Shown here piece by piece: positions 52,351 through 60,760 of a stretch of 64,000 bases of DNA. Under the pieces are notes generated by a model. It worked only from the letters and a program-made list of their open reading frames with translations, was not told where the DNA came from and made no database searches. Both the position numbers and the translations under genes were made by a program. Numbering within the stretch: the first letter of the stretch is position 1; the number at the start of each line of letters is the position of its first letter. Source of the DNA: Colwellia chukchiensis (lineage in GTDB: Bacteria > Pseudomonadota > Gammaproteobacteria > Enterobacterales > Alteromonadaceae); contig NZ_NBOC01000006.1 in the NCBI RefSeq assembly GCF_002104455.1, positions 1 to 64,000 of the forward strand, read 5' to 3'.

Positions 52351-53241
52351 TTACTTATTTTTTCCTTCTGAAAACAACGCATCAAGTTTTTGTTCATAGT
52401 CGTGATAACCTAGGTAATCATATAAATCCATGCGTGTTTGCATATTGTCAATTTCAGCTTTTTGGTCGCCGTCTGCCAGTAAGGTTTTATAAACCGACTC
52501 CGCTGCTTTATTCATGGCGCGAAATGCTGATAATGGGTACAACACCATAGCGCAACCCCATTCACCTAGCTGTGCTTTATTCCACAATTCTGTTTGACCA
52601 AACTCAGTGATATTGGCTAACACAGGAACATCTAGTGCCTGTGTGAAGGCGCGGTAATGTGCTTCTGTTTGCACGGCTTCAGCAAAAATGCCATCAGCGC
52701 CGGCTGCTACATAAGCCTTCGCTCGCTCTAACGCAGCCTCTAAGCCCTCTTGTGCAAATGCATCGGTACGCGCCATAATAAAAAAGTCTTTATCGGTGCG
52801 TGCATCTACTGCTGCTTTAATGCGATCAACCATTTCTTCGGTAGAAACAATTTCTTTGTTGGGTCGATGACCACAACGCTTTTGTGCAACTTGATCTTCG
52901 ATATGCACTGCCGCCGCTCCGGCTTTTTCCATATCACGAATTGTTTTTGCAATATTAAATGCTCCGCCCCAACCGGTATCAATATCTACCAGTAAAGGTA
53001 GGCTTGAGGCACTTGTAATACGTTGTACATCGGCAATAACATCATTAAGTGACGTCATACCCAAGTCAGGCAATCCATAAGACGCATTAGCGACGCCACC
53101 ACCAGAAAGGTAAATGGCTTGATGACCCAATTGCTCTGCCATCATGGCACAATAGGCATTAATGGTTCCAACCACTTGCAAGGGTTTATTTTTCGCTAAC
53201 GCTTGGCGAAATTTCGCGCCGGGTGATAATTGTTGAGACAT
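52351..53241 (-). CDS. prpB: 2-methylisocitrate lyase
   Basis: A 296-aa isocitrate-lyase-superfamily enzyme splitting 2-methylisocitrate to pyruvate and succinate, the last step of the cycle. The active-site segment [13 protein letters not shown] carries the catalytic Cys; [11 protein letters not shown] and HIEDQVA hold the Mg-binding acids. Second gene of the operon, 33 bp after the GntR regulator. Confidence 0.96.
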   Translation of the reverse strand: MSQQLSPGAKFRQALAKNKPLQVVGTINAYCAMMAEQLGHQAIYLSGGGVANASYGLPDLGMTSLNDVIADVQRITSASSLPLLVDIDTGWGGAFNIAKTIRDMEKAGAAAVHIEDQVAQKRCGHRPNKEIVSTEEMVDRIKAAVDARTDKDFFIMARTDAFAQEGLEAALERAKAYVAAGADGIFAEAVQTEAHYRAFTQALDVPVLANITEFGQTELWNKAQLGEWGCAMVLYPLSAFRAMNKAAESVYKTLLADGDQKAEIDNMQTRMDLYDYLGYHDYEQKLDALFSEGKNK

Positions 53242-53274
53242 TCTATTGTCCTTTTTTACTTTTAAGTGAATGGG

Positions 53275-53976
53275 TTAAGCTGTGGTGCTTGTCGAAAGTT
53301 TTTGCTGAGCTATTTTGTTTTCAATATTTTTACGCGATGCGGCGATATGTCGCCTCATCAGCATCTCTGCTAACTCGCCATCTCGCTCTGCAATGGCTTC
53401 AATAATTCGGGAGTGTTCATCAAACGCTTTAGTAGCACGCGGGCTGTTCATACCAAATTGACACCGGTACATGCGCACTAGGTGGTAAAGTTGCCCACAT
53501 AAGATATTAATTAGCTGTTGATTATGGCTTCCCAATATAACCTTGTAGTGAAAGTCTAAGTCGCCTTCTTCTTGATAATAAGCAACACCTTCACGTAGTG
53601 CCTTAACATTGGCATGTTGTGCTAACATCGCCTTCATTTCGAGAATTTCATCGTCGGTCATGTTGCTTGCAGCTTGTCGACACGCCATTCCCTCGAGCGC
53701 TTCGCGAACAATATAAAGTTCTAATAGCCCAGCAATTGAACACTCAACAACACGCGAGCCCACATTGGCCTTGCGCTCAATTAAATGACACTTCTCTAAA
53801 CGATTGAGTGCTTCTCGCAATGTTGAACGGCTAATTTGATAGTTTTTCGCCAATTCTGGCTCGCTAATTTTGCTGCCCGCCTTGATATTGCCGTTCACTA
53901 TCGCGTACAACATTTGCTCAAATACTTTATCTGCCGTAGTAACTGCGGTTCGTGTGGTTGGATTATCTAAAGCCAT
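53275..53976 (-). CDS. GntR-family (FCD) regulator of the propionate operon
   Basis: A 233-aa repressor: winged helix at about 15-75 (VFEQMLYAIVNGNIKAGSKISEPELAKNYQISRSTLREALNRLEK) and a C-terminal FCD ligand domain (about 90-220). The start is uncertain: ATG 53976 is used because a strong promoter places the transcript start near 54000, which leaves ATG 54000 with almost no leader; no clear Shine-Dalgarno precedes either. It is the first gene of the prpB-prpC-acnD-prpF operon and probably senses a methylcitrate-cycle intermediate. TGTCGACA palindromes around its promoter indicate autoregulation. Confidence 0.88.
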   Translation of the reverse strand: MALDNPTTRTAVTTADKVFEQMLYAIVNGNIKAGSKISEPELAKNYQISRSTLREALNRLEKCHLIERKANVGSRVVECSIAGLLELYIVREALEGMACRQAASNMTDDEILEMKAMLAQHANVKALREGVAYYQEEGDLDFHYKVILGSHNQQLINILCGQLYHLVRMYRCQFGMNSPRATKAFDEHSRIIEAIAERDGELAEMLMRRHIAASRKNIENKIAQQKLSTSTTA

Positions 53977-53988
53977 TATTGTCGACAC
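53977..53988. promoter_or_regulatory. Operator-like site 1 (TTGTCGACAC)
   Basis: ATTGTCGACACA shares the core TGTCGACA with sites 2 and 3. It lies just before the chosen start codon of the GntR gene, about 12-23 bases into the predicted transcript, a good position for roadblock repression. Confidence 0.55.
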
Positions 53989-54007
53989 ATTTAAAATCAT
54001 AGCCCTA

Positions 54008-54035
54008 ATAATAGCGATATATTTGTAATAGTCAA
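54008..54035 (-). promoter_or_regulatory. Sigma-70 promoter of the prp operon
   Basis: On the minus strand TTGACT, a 16-base spacer, TATTAT. The -10 box is about 7 bases before 54001-54000, the likely transcript start. It lies between operator sites 1 and 2. Confidence 0.55.
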
Positions 54036-54050
54036 CGTCATTCAAACATT

Positions 54051-54062
54051 ATTGTCGACAAT
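54051..54062. promoter_or_regulatory. Operator-like site 2, perfect palindrome ATTGTCGACAAT
   Basis: A perfect 12-bp palindrome 15 bp upstream of the -35 box of the prp promoter. GntR/FCD regulators bind palindromes of this kind, and this is the best copy of the three in the region. Confidence 0.6.
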
Positions 54063-54244
54063 CTATATTGTTCTGCTTATTTCTATTGATTAACGCCACT
54101 GTCGTTTTTTTATTTTATAGCAACTTTTCAAGGTTTATTGAGGGGATAACTGATGTGTTGTAAGGGGCTTATAGAATGTTTTCGCCGATGTTAAGGTTTC
54201 AGCAGTTAGACATTAGCGCAAATAACAGTAAATTAATTACGCTA

Positions 54245-54256
54245 ACTGTCGACAAT
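54245..54256. promoter_or_regulatory. Operator-like site 3 (ACTGTCGACAAT)
   Basis: It differs from the site 2 palindrome at one position. It lies about 190 bp upstream of site 2 and 9 bp past the stop codon of the SpmA/SpmB-like gene. It could serve DNA looping with sites 1 and 2. Confidence 0.45.
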
Positions 54257-54264
54257 GGTAGTGA

Positions 54265-55494
54265 TTAACCAAAAAACCAGTAGCACACACCAATTGCTGC
54301 CATAATACCTGAAAAATCAGCAATGAGTCCGCAGCTCAATGCATGACGGCTATAGCGAATACCCACAGAGCCAAAATAAACAGCGAGTACATAAAAGGTG
54401 GTTTCTGTTGAGCCTTGAACGATCGAGGCTAGGCGACCAGCAAAAGAGTCCGCGCCATGTGTATTCATAGTTTCAACCATCATGGCGCGCGCGCCTGAGC
54501 CACTTAAAGGTTTAATAAAGGCCGTAGGCAATGCATCAACAAAACGCGTGTCAGCATTAAATAACAACACGAGCTGTCGAATCCCATCAACTAAAATATC
54601 TAACGCGCCACTGGCTCTGAAAACACCAATAGCACATAACATAGCCAACAGATAGGGTATAATTTTAACACTCGTTTCAAAGCCTTGTTTTGCCCCTTCG
54701 ATAAAACTGTCGTAAACATTTACTTGACGCTTTAAGGCAAAAAATAAAAAGCTGATCAGTGTGGTAAAAATCAGCAAATTACCGAACAAAGCTGATTGTT
54801 GTGCAAGCAACTCAGCACTCAAAGTCGCAAAGTAGGCGGCAATAGCGGCTACTACGGCTATACCTGCAATCAAATATAACAAGGTCACATATTGAAAAAG
54901 CTTGATTTTTTGTACAAAAGCAACCGCAAATAGCCCTGCAAGTGTTGACGCTGATGTTGCTAACAAAATTGGTACAAAAATATCGGTTGGGTTGGCAGCA
55001 CCTTGCTGAGCCCGATACACAAAAACCGTCACAGGAAAAAGCGTAACCGATGAAGTATTTAGCACTAAAAACAGAATTTGTGCATTGCTTGCTGTTTCTT
55101 TTTTATTATTTAGTGATTGTAAATCTTGCATCGCTTTTAGGCCAAGTGGTGTTGCAGCGTTATCTAAACCTAAAAAGTTTGCTGAAAGGTTCATGGTCAT
55201 AGAGCCAATTGCAGGGTGCCCTTTAGGTACCGTCGGCATAAGGCGGACAAACAAAGGCGAGATCAATTGTGCGAGTTTGTCTATCATACCGGCATGTTCA
55301 GCTATCTTCATCATGCCAAGCCAAAAGCTTAAAATGCCGATCAAGCCAATGGCAATATCGACGGTAACTTTTGACATATCAAAGATAGCATTAACTAGTG
55401 CTTGGAAAATAAACACGTTTCCAAGTAGCAACCATTGCACCATGGCCGCAACAAAGGCAATAAAAAAGAAGCCACTCCAGATTCGATTTAACAA
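54265..55494 (-). CDS. Fused SpmA/SpmB-like membrane protein (nucleoside recognition domains)
   Basis: A 409-aa polytopic protein with two nucleoside-recognition (Gate) domains in tandem, corresponding to Bacillus spore maturation proteins SpmA (about 1-200) and SpmB (about 230-409). SMTMNLSANFLGLDNAATPLGLKAMQDL and LPTAFIKPLSGSGARAMMVETMNTHGADSFAGRLASIVQGSTETTFYVLAVYFGSVGIR are the paired family motifs. Non-sporulating gammaproteobacteria often carry this fused form; its role there is unknown. It lies upstream of the prp operon on the same strand, but over 250 bp away. Confidence 0.85.
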   Translation of the reverse strand: MLNRIWSGFFFIAFVAAMVQWLLLGNVFIFQALVNAIFDMSKVTVDIAIGLIGILSFWLGMMKIAEHAGMIDKLAQLISPLFVRLMPTVPKGHPAIGSMTMNLSANFLGLDNAATPLGLKAMQDLQSLNNKKETASNAQILFLVLNTSSVTLFPVTVFVYRAQQGAANPTDIFVPILLATSASTLAGLFAVAFVQKIKLFQYVTLLYLIAGIAVVAAIAAYFATLSAELLAQQSALFGNLLIFTTLISFLFFALKRQVNVYDSFIEGAKQGFETSVKIIPYLLAMLCAIGVFRASGALDILVDGIRQLVLLFNADTRFVDALPTAFIKPLSGSGARAMMVETMNTHGADSFAGRLASIVQGSTETTFYVLAVYFGSVGIRYSRHALSCGLIADFSGIMAAIGVCYWFFG

Positions 55495-55771
55495 GTGTTG
55501 TCTCTTTGGTTTTTATTTTTAGTCGCTAATATGACATATAACGTTCATATTACCTAGCCTGCACTCTAGGTAATAGCCGTGTATAAGCTGTGTAAAACCG
55601 GTAGAAAAGCCGTGAGAAAAATTTACTAACCCAATAAATGCATATCAATAACTCTTTATATTTCATAAAGATAATAGCAAACAATAAATCTTTGCATTTC
55701 TAAAGTCATGCACTACACTTAGTGCTAAAGGTTAATTTATAACCTGATGCTCGCTCACTTATAGTTGGGAG

Positions 55772-55911
55772 CTAACAACAAATGTAATGACAAAGCTAGC
55801 ACATTAATTTGTTTAGATAAGACCCCAACATGACACAGTTTATTAGCGCAGGCTCATCTCCTTTTGAGCCATCCCCTAAGCCCCAAATCTAATAGTTTGG
55901 GGCTTTTTTTT
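55772..55911 (+). ncRNA. Candidate small RNA ending in an orphan terminator
   Basis: A classic plus-strand terminator (55878-55911) is preceded by a second stem-loop, GGCTCA...TGAGCC (55851-55870). No plus-strand gene lies upstream: both flanking genes are on the minus strand. A weak -10-like TATAGT at 55760-55765 would start a transcript of about 140 nt. This is the usual layout of an intergenic sRNA. I recognise no known family; the 5' end is a guess. Confidence 0.4.
55878..55911 (+). terminator. Plus-strand intrinsic terminator without an upstream gene
   Basis: AAGCCCCAAA, an 8-base loop, TTTGGGGCTTTTTTTT: a 10-bp G/C-rich stem and an 8-T run on the plus strand only. On the minus strand no T-run follows, so it does not serve tatD well. 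Confidence 0.85.
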
Positions 55912-55976
55912 GTTTTTCCATTGCCTTTCCCATATCAGTAATTGTTAACACAGCGTATAGTCATAGCAGCGGCAGA

Positions 55977-56753
55977 TTAATCTTGTGTCATGGGAAATAA
56001 ACGATAAAAGTTCTCACTGGATTGGCGAGCTATATTTTCAACACTCGTACCACGAATACTGGCCAGATGTTTAGCAACCTCGACAACATAAGCAGGTTGA
56101 TTTTGTTTACCACGATGAGGCACAGGCGCAAGATATGGCGCATCCGTTTCGATTAAAAAGCGATCAGCAGGAACCTTCTTGGCAACTTCCCTGAGCGCAC
56201 TGGCATTTTTAAAAGTGACAATACCCGAGAAAGAGATATAAAAGCCCATGGCGATAGCTTGCTCAGCCATTTCCCAGCTTTCAGTAAAACAATGCAAAAT
56301 ACCACCTACTTGCTCTGCTTGTTCAGTTCGTAATAAATGTAAGGTATCTTCTTGAGCGTCGCGGGTATGTATAATCAAGGGCTTGTTCAGTTGTTTAGCA
56401 ACCTTAATATGCTTGCGAAATGAGTCCAGTTGCACTGGCTTAGTTTCGGGCGCATAAAAGTAATCTAAGCCTGTTTCACCGATGGCAATGACCCGAGTAT
56501 CACTGGCAAGTGCCTGGAGTTGCTTTTCCTCGATTTGCTGCTCTTGATATAAGGGGTGAGCGCCACAGGTTAGCCAAACATTTTCATAACCGGCAGTTAA
56601 CTCAGCCATCGCAGGAAACTCAGCTAAAGACACGCTAACACTTAATAGGGTGTTCACTTTGGCTGCACGCGCTGCTGCAATAACATTATCTAAATTATTA
56701 TCAAACTCTGCCAATTTTAGTCGATCTAAATGGCAATGGGAATCTATAAACAC
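55977..56753 (-). CDS. tatD: TatD-family metal-dependent hydrolase
   Basis: A 258-aa TIM-barrel hydrolase. FIDSHCHLD (metal His pair at residues 6 and 8), IGETGLDYFY, LIIHTRDAQED, LHCFTES and LIETDAPYLAPVPHRGKQNQP are the family's metal-site and substrate motifs. E. coli has the paralogue YcfH at this place (after holB); TatD-type enzymes are reported as DNases or D-aminoacyl-tRNA deacylases. Last gene of the fab-tmk-holB cluster. Confidence 0.9.
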   Translation of the reverse strand: MFIDSHCHLDRLKLAEFDNNLDNVIAAARAAKVNTLLSVSVSLAEFPAMAELTAGYENVWLTCGAHPLYQEQQIEEKQLQALASDTRVIAIGETGLDYFYAPETKPVQLDSFRKHIKVAKQLNKPLIIHTRDAQEDTLHLLRTEQAEQVGGILHCFTESWEMAEQAIAMGFYISFSGIVTFKNASALREVAKKVPADRFLIETDAPYLAPVPHRGKQNQPAYVVEVAKHLASIRGTSVENIARQSSENFYRLFPMTQD

Positions 56754-56841
56754 TCAGGTCCTCCGCACTCAAGGTGCTAAAAATTACACGATAACAGTTC
56801 GTGTTTAGGGGCTAATTTTTTTTAATGTCGAGTATCGCGGG

Positions 56842-57168
56842 CTACATGGATAACGTTGGCTCTGATGAGTTCAGTAAGCGCCCGATTGATTTATCTATTT
56901 GATTACGAATATTGTCAGGATCTTCAATAAAACTCACCCCGATACCTGCGGGAGTGCCATTTTGTGCTCCTATGGGCGTAATCCATGACACGACACCAAC
57001 AATTTCTGACGCTTCTAGAGAATCAGGTAAGGTCACAATTAACTTGATATCAGTGCCTAACTCAAAGTGCTCTGCAGTACGAATAAATAAACCGCCGTTC
57101 TTCATAAATGGCATATATGATTGGTATAAATCACGATCTGAAATAAATTCAAGGTTAATAGTTTCCAA
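56842..57168 (-). CDS. pilZ: PilZ-domain protein, type IV pilus PilZ
   Basis: A 108-aa PilZ-fold protein. SYMPFMKNGGLFIRT and TPAGIGVSFIEDP follow the PilZ of type IV pilus assembly. The c-di-GMP-binding RxxxR motif is absent at the N-terminus, as in the pilus PilZ, which works by protein contact and not by binding the nucleotide. Its position 2 bp after holB and before tatD is the known arrangement in many gammaproteobacteria. Confidence 0.88.
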   Translation of the reverse strand: METINLEFISDRDLYQSYMPFMKNGGLFIRTAEHFELGTDIKLIVTLPDSLEASEIVGVVSWITPIGAQNGTPAGIGVSFIEDPDNIRNQIDKSIGRLLNSSEPTLSM

Positions 57169-57170
57169 AG

Positions 57171-58106
57171 TTATTCCTCTAGTTGTGGCTGGCGATTGGA
57201 TAAAATAACACCAATATCGGCAAGTAACTTTTCACAGTACAATGCTCGGTTTACCTGCACCAATGTTTTCAGCTTTATATTAACATTTTGCACAGCTTTG
57301 TATAATTGCCAAATTTGCTGTCTGTCAATATTGAGTTGTTGCTCACCTTCAAGCCAGCTCCAATGCGCTCGCATAAGATCAACAACAATTTTTTCTAACC
57401 AGCGAAAGCCAGATGAGTGATTAAGCAACACAGTTAACACCTGATCACGGCATTCTAGGTTATTAAAATAGCTTGTTACCTGTTGCCGAAATCGTTGAAA
57501 ATCCTCTGCTGCGTCATCATCTGTTAAATCACTTAAGTGCGTCAAGTTAGCAAAGGCATCACCATTGGCGCCATTCAAAGTTGCTAATAGCGCTCGACCT
57601 GCCGGTGGCCGTATTTCTATGTGTTGGCAACGACTAATAATTGTTGGTAAAAGCAAATCAAAGTGTGCTGTGGTAAGGATAATATAGCTGTCAGTTGTGG
57701 GCTCTTCTAAGGTTTTCAACAAGGCATTAGCTGCCGATACTGTCATAGTATCGGCATTCTCTAACCAAGCAGTTTTTACTTGACCTAACTGTGCAGTCTG
57801 CTGGAAAAACTGACTCAAATTACGAATTAAGTCTACTCCAATAGTACTTTTTTCTGTGGTTATCTTTAGGTGATCGGGGTAGTTGTTACTGGCAAGCAAG
57901 GTACAGCGTTTACACTGGCCACAAGCCTGTATAGTAGAGTTCGCTTCTTGTTTTGGCGCTTGGCATGTTAGCACGCTGCTTAACCAATGGGCGATATCTT
58001 CTTGTCCTGCACTTGGTATGCCTGATAACAATAATGCATGTGGTAATTTATTGTCATTTATTTGCCGCGATATTTGTTGCTGAACTGCCACTAACCAAGA
58101 CTTCAT
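57171..58106 (-). CDS. holB: DNA polymerase III subunit delta'
   Basis: A 311-aa clamp-loader subunit. HALLLSGIPSAGQEDIAHWLSSVL replaces the ATP-binding P-loop as is normal for delta'; the zinc module C..CGQCKRCTLLAS, ENADTMTVSAANALLKTLEEPT and ISRCQHIEIRPP follow. tmk ends 2 bp upstream. The family identity is clear although the sequence is not highly conserved. Confidence 0.92.
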   Translation of the reverse strand: MKSWLVAVQQQISRQINDNKLPHALLLSGIPSAGQEDIAHWLSSVLTCQAPKQEANSTIQACGQCKRCTLLASNNYPDHLKITTEKSTIGVDLIRNLSQFFQQTAQLGQVKTAWLENADTMTVSAANALLKTLEEPTTDSYIILTTAHFDLLLPTIISRCQHIEIRPPAGRALLATLNGANGDAFANLTHLSDLTDDDAAEDFQRFRQQVTSYFNNLECRDQVLTVLLNHSSGFRWLEKIVVDLMRAHWSWLEGEQQLNIDRQQIWQLYKAVQNVNIKLKTLVQVNRALYCEKLLADIGVILSNRQPQLEE

Positions 58107-58108
58107 TG

Positions 58109-58747
58109 TTACGCACCTAGCTGTTGGCTAATATATGCTGAAACGGCTTTTTTGACTTCACTGTGTACTTGCGCCATATCTTGACTAGCATCGATAATAC
58201 AGGTGCGTGGTGATGCGTTGGCCAAACTCAAATATTTATCTCGCACTCGTTGAAAAAATGCGAGTTCTTCCAGTTCAATACGGTCAAGTTCACCACGCGC
58301 TTGCGCGCGCGCTAAGCCCAATTCTGGTGCTATATCTAAATATAGGGTGAGGTCTGGTGTAAAGCCTTTGAGCGTTACGTCAGCAATTGCATTCATTACT
58401 GCATCATCAAATTGTCTGCCTCCACCCTGATAAGCTCGAGATGATAAATCATGGCGATCGCCGATAACCCAGTGGCCATTGGCTAAGGCGGGTAAAATTC
58501 GATTCGCTAATAATTGGCTTCGACTGGCATACATAAGCAATAACTCGGTTTCTTGGGTGAGCTGCTCTTCATGGCTTGCCGATTTAACAATATCGCGCAA
58601 TGCTTCTGCTAGGGGGGTGCCGCCAGGCTCACGAGTTTTTATAAACGCAATACCATGCTGCTCTAATACCTGCTCAATAACCCCTATTGCTGATGATTTA
58701 CCGGCACCTTCGATACCCTCGACAACAATAAACTTACCTTTCTTCAT
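58109..58747 (-). CDS. tmk: Thymidylate kinase
   Basis: A 212-aa enzyme phosphorylating dTMP to dTDP. P-loop EGIEGAGKSS at 9-18, TREPGGTPLAEALR (dTMP site), GDRHDLSSRAYQGGGR, and a LID region (LARAQARGELDRIELEE). Cytoplasmic. It lies between mltG and holB in the conserved order. Confidence 0.96.
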   Translation of the reverse strand: MKKGKFIVVEGIEGAGKSSAIGVIEQVLEQHGIAFIKTREPGGTPLAEALRDIVKSASHEEQLTQETELLLMYASRSQLLANRILPALANGHWVIGDRHDLSSRAYQGGGRQFDDAVMNAIADVTLKGFTPDLTLYLDIAPELGLARAQARGELDRIELEELAFFQRVRDKYLSLANASPRTCIIDASQDMAQVHSEVKKAVSAYISQQLGA

Positions 58748-58795
58748 TAATTAAATATCCATTGAAAATTGTTCAAACGCCAATCAAAATAGCGG

Positions 58796-59833
58796 TTAGT
58801 TTTTCTTGCGCTGATATTTGTGCACCGCACGATTATGATCAGCTAAATTTGTAGAAAATATATGCTCACCCGCCCCATTACTAACAAAATAAAAATAATC
58901 ACTTTGTTCTGGGTGCAACGCCGCTCTGAGCGCTTGCGCGCCGGGTAATGCAATCGGCGTAGGAGGCAAACCTTTTATTCTATAGGTATTATACGGCGTT
59001 TTCTCTCGTAAATGCGCGTAGGTAATATCACCCTTAAAACGCGCTCCTAAGCCATAAATAACCGTTGGATCTGTCTGTAAGCGCATATTTTTGTTTAAAC
59101 GATTGATAAAAACTGAAGCAATACGTGGGTGTTCGGCATGCTTACCACTTTCTTTTTCAATAATAGATGCCATGATCAAAGCTTGATATGGCGATGTGTA
59201 AGGCAAATTTTCTGCCCGCTGCTGCCATTGACTATCGAGTGCTTGCTGCATTTTTTTATAAGCTCGTTTTAAAATTTCAAGATCGGCAGTTCCTTTAGTA
59301 AATGCGTATGTATCTGGAAATAACCATCCTTCAGGGTTGTCTTGTTTAATACTGAGCTTGTTAGCTATTTCTGTCAGTGATAAGTGCGTCACATGTTGCT
59401 CGACTTCTGGGTGTATTGCTAACTGGGTTAATGCTTGTTTAAAGGTACTTCCTTCAATAAACGTAATAGCGAATTGATGCTCTTTACCAGAGACAATTAA
59501 CTGTAATAAATCTAGACTATTAGCACCTAGGGACACTTGATAGGTGCCCGACTTTATCGCCGCTTGTGATGGCTTTAATTTTCCATAACTGCGCAGCCAA
59601 AAATCATTTTCTAGCCAACCTTTAGTTACTAACTGCCTAGCAAAGGCATTAAAGGATGTTCCGGCTTTAACCGTTATCAGTTCGGGGGCTTTTAATAGTA
59701 AAGGCTGTTGTAATTTAAACTGCATAGCCAGCACAAAAACTATAGTACTTAAAACAACAAACAATAGTGTCATAATGCCAAAAGCCGCTTTTCGCTTAGT
59801 CAACCAAGGGATATTTAAAAGTACTTTCTTCAT
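58796..59833 (-). CDS. mltG: Endolytic murein transglycosylase MltG
   Basis: A 345-aa inner-membrane enzyme that cuts nascent glycan strands and sets their length. One N-terminal helix (about 17-36), a LysM-like segment, then the YceG domain with PEGWLFPDTYAF, IMASIIEKESG (catalytic Glu), RIASVFINRLNKNMRLQTDPTVIYG and YNTYRIKGLPPTPIALPG. Its ATG overlaps the pabC stop by 4 bases (ATGA), so they are translationally coupled. Confidence 0.95.
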   Translation of the reverse strand: MKKVLLNIPWLTKRKAAFGIMTLLFVVLSTIVFVLAMQFKLQQPLLLKAPELITVKAGTSFNAFARQLVTKGWLENDFWLRSYGKLKPSQAAIKSGTYQVSLGANSLDLLQLIVSGKEHQFAITFIEGSTFKQALTQLAIHPEVEQHVTHLSLTEIANKLSIKQDNPEGWLFPDTYAFTKGTADLEILKRAYKKMQQALDSQWQQRAENLPYTSPYQALIMASIIEKESGKHAEHPRIASVFINRLNKNMRLQTDPTVIYGLGARFKGDITYAHLREKTPYNTYRIKGLPPTPIALPGAQALRAALHPEQSDYFYFVSNGAGEHIFSTNLADHNRAVHKYQRKKN

Positions 59834-60651
59834 CTATACAAGTTTTCTAATGTTAAGCATTGTTTTTGCATACTTTTTACTAGAGATATGTCCAATGTTT
59901 GCTGTTTAAAAACGTTAACTGGCACTATACCTAATATGGCGTTACTAATAAACATGGCGTCAATATTATCTAATTCTGCTAAGGTGTATTCGCCTGGCTC
60001 AATAGTGGGATTCATGGCTAAAATCTTACTGCGCATTATGCCGGCAACACCTGCGTTCGTTAATGATGGCGTGTGCCATTGGCCTGCTTTCAACCAGAAT
60101 ACATTGGCACTACAACACTCAACAATACTGCCGTTGATATCACAAACGAGCAAATCATCTTCTGGCCGCTGATCTAATTCATTGCGCAGCAAAACCTGCT
60201 CTAGACGGTTTAAGTGCTTTAGTCCTGCCAGCATTGGGTTAATGCCTAACTTTTGCTTACTCACCCCAACATGGATGCCTTGTTCTTGCCAGTGTGTATA
60301 TAAATGTGGGTAGTCATGTAATGTAACGATAACGCTCGGTTGCTGTGCACCAATTCGTGAGTAACCTCGTCCGCCGCTACCACAAGTAACCATGACTTTT
60401 ACAACGCCTACCTCTACTCCGGCACTAACATTACCTAACGTGGCGCTAAGCGCATTGATATCAATGTTCGCTATACCTAAACGCTTACAATGCATCTGCA
60501 AACGCTCAAGGTGTTGCGGCAACATCTGTACTTGATTATTAATGATCAACGCGGTGGTAAAACAGCCATCACCATAGGCCAATCCACGATCAAAAACAGA
60601 TACCCTGCTAGTCTTTATTCCGTTAACGTAACAAATCACTTTTACTGCCAT
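59830..60651 (-). CDS. pabC: Aminodeoxychorismate lyase
   Basis: A 273-aa PLP enzyme making 4-aminobenzoate for folate. VFDRGLAYGDGCFTTALI, MVTCGSGGRGYSR, LAGLKHLNRLEQVLLRNEL (PLP Lys) and SIVECCSANVFWL match PabC. The start codon follows directly on the T-run of the fabF terminator, so there is almost no leader and no Shine-Dalgarno of its own on a shortened transcript; GTG four codons later is an alternative start. Confidence 0.93.
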   Translation of the reverse strand: MAVKVICYVNGIKTSRVSVFDRGLAYGDGCFTTALIINNQVQMLPQHLERLQMHCKRLGIANIDINALSATLGNVSAGVEVGVVKVMVTCGSGGRGYSRIGAQQPSVIVTLHDYPHLYTHWQEQGIHVGVSKQKLGINPMLAGLKHLNRLEQVLLRNELDQRPEDDLLVCDINGSIVECCSANVFWLKAGQWHTPSLTNAGVAGIMRSKILAMNPTIEPGEYTLAELDNIDAMFISNAILGIVPVNVFKQQTLDISLVKSMQKQCLTLENLYR

Positions 60652-60656
60652 AAAAA

Positions 60657-60687
60657 AGCCTGAATACTTAGCAGTAGTATTCAGGCT
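60657..60687 (-). terminator. fabF terminator abutting the pabC start codon
   Basis: On the minus strand GCCTGAATACT, a 7-base loop, AGTATTCAGGC, TTTTTT then ATG of pabC. Perfect 11-bp stem plus six T. It should stop part of the fab transcript just at pabC. Confidence 0.85.
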
Positions 60688-60760
60688 TAAGCGTTAGAGG
60701 GCAAGTGCTTTTAATGTTTATATGCAATTAACTGCTTTAGCAGTATGGCGTAGTTGCTGC

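Larger units (their letters stand above)
55495..55976. other. Intergenic region with a candidate small RNA
   Basis: A 482-bp gap between two minus-strand genes. The first half is A/T-rich and holds two small hairpins (GCACTACACTTAGTGC at about 55710-55725; GGTTA..TAACC at 55728-55742). The second half holds the plus-strand terminator and stem-loop described as a candidate sRNA. No gene is seen. Confidence 0.4.

Noticed and set aside
53977-54045. N-terminal extension of the GntR regulator from TTG 54045
   Set aside because: It would place the start upstream of the predicted transcript start near 54000.
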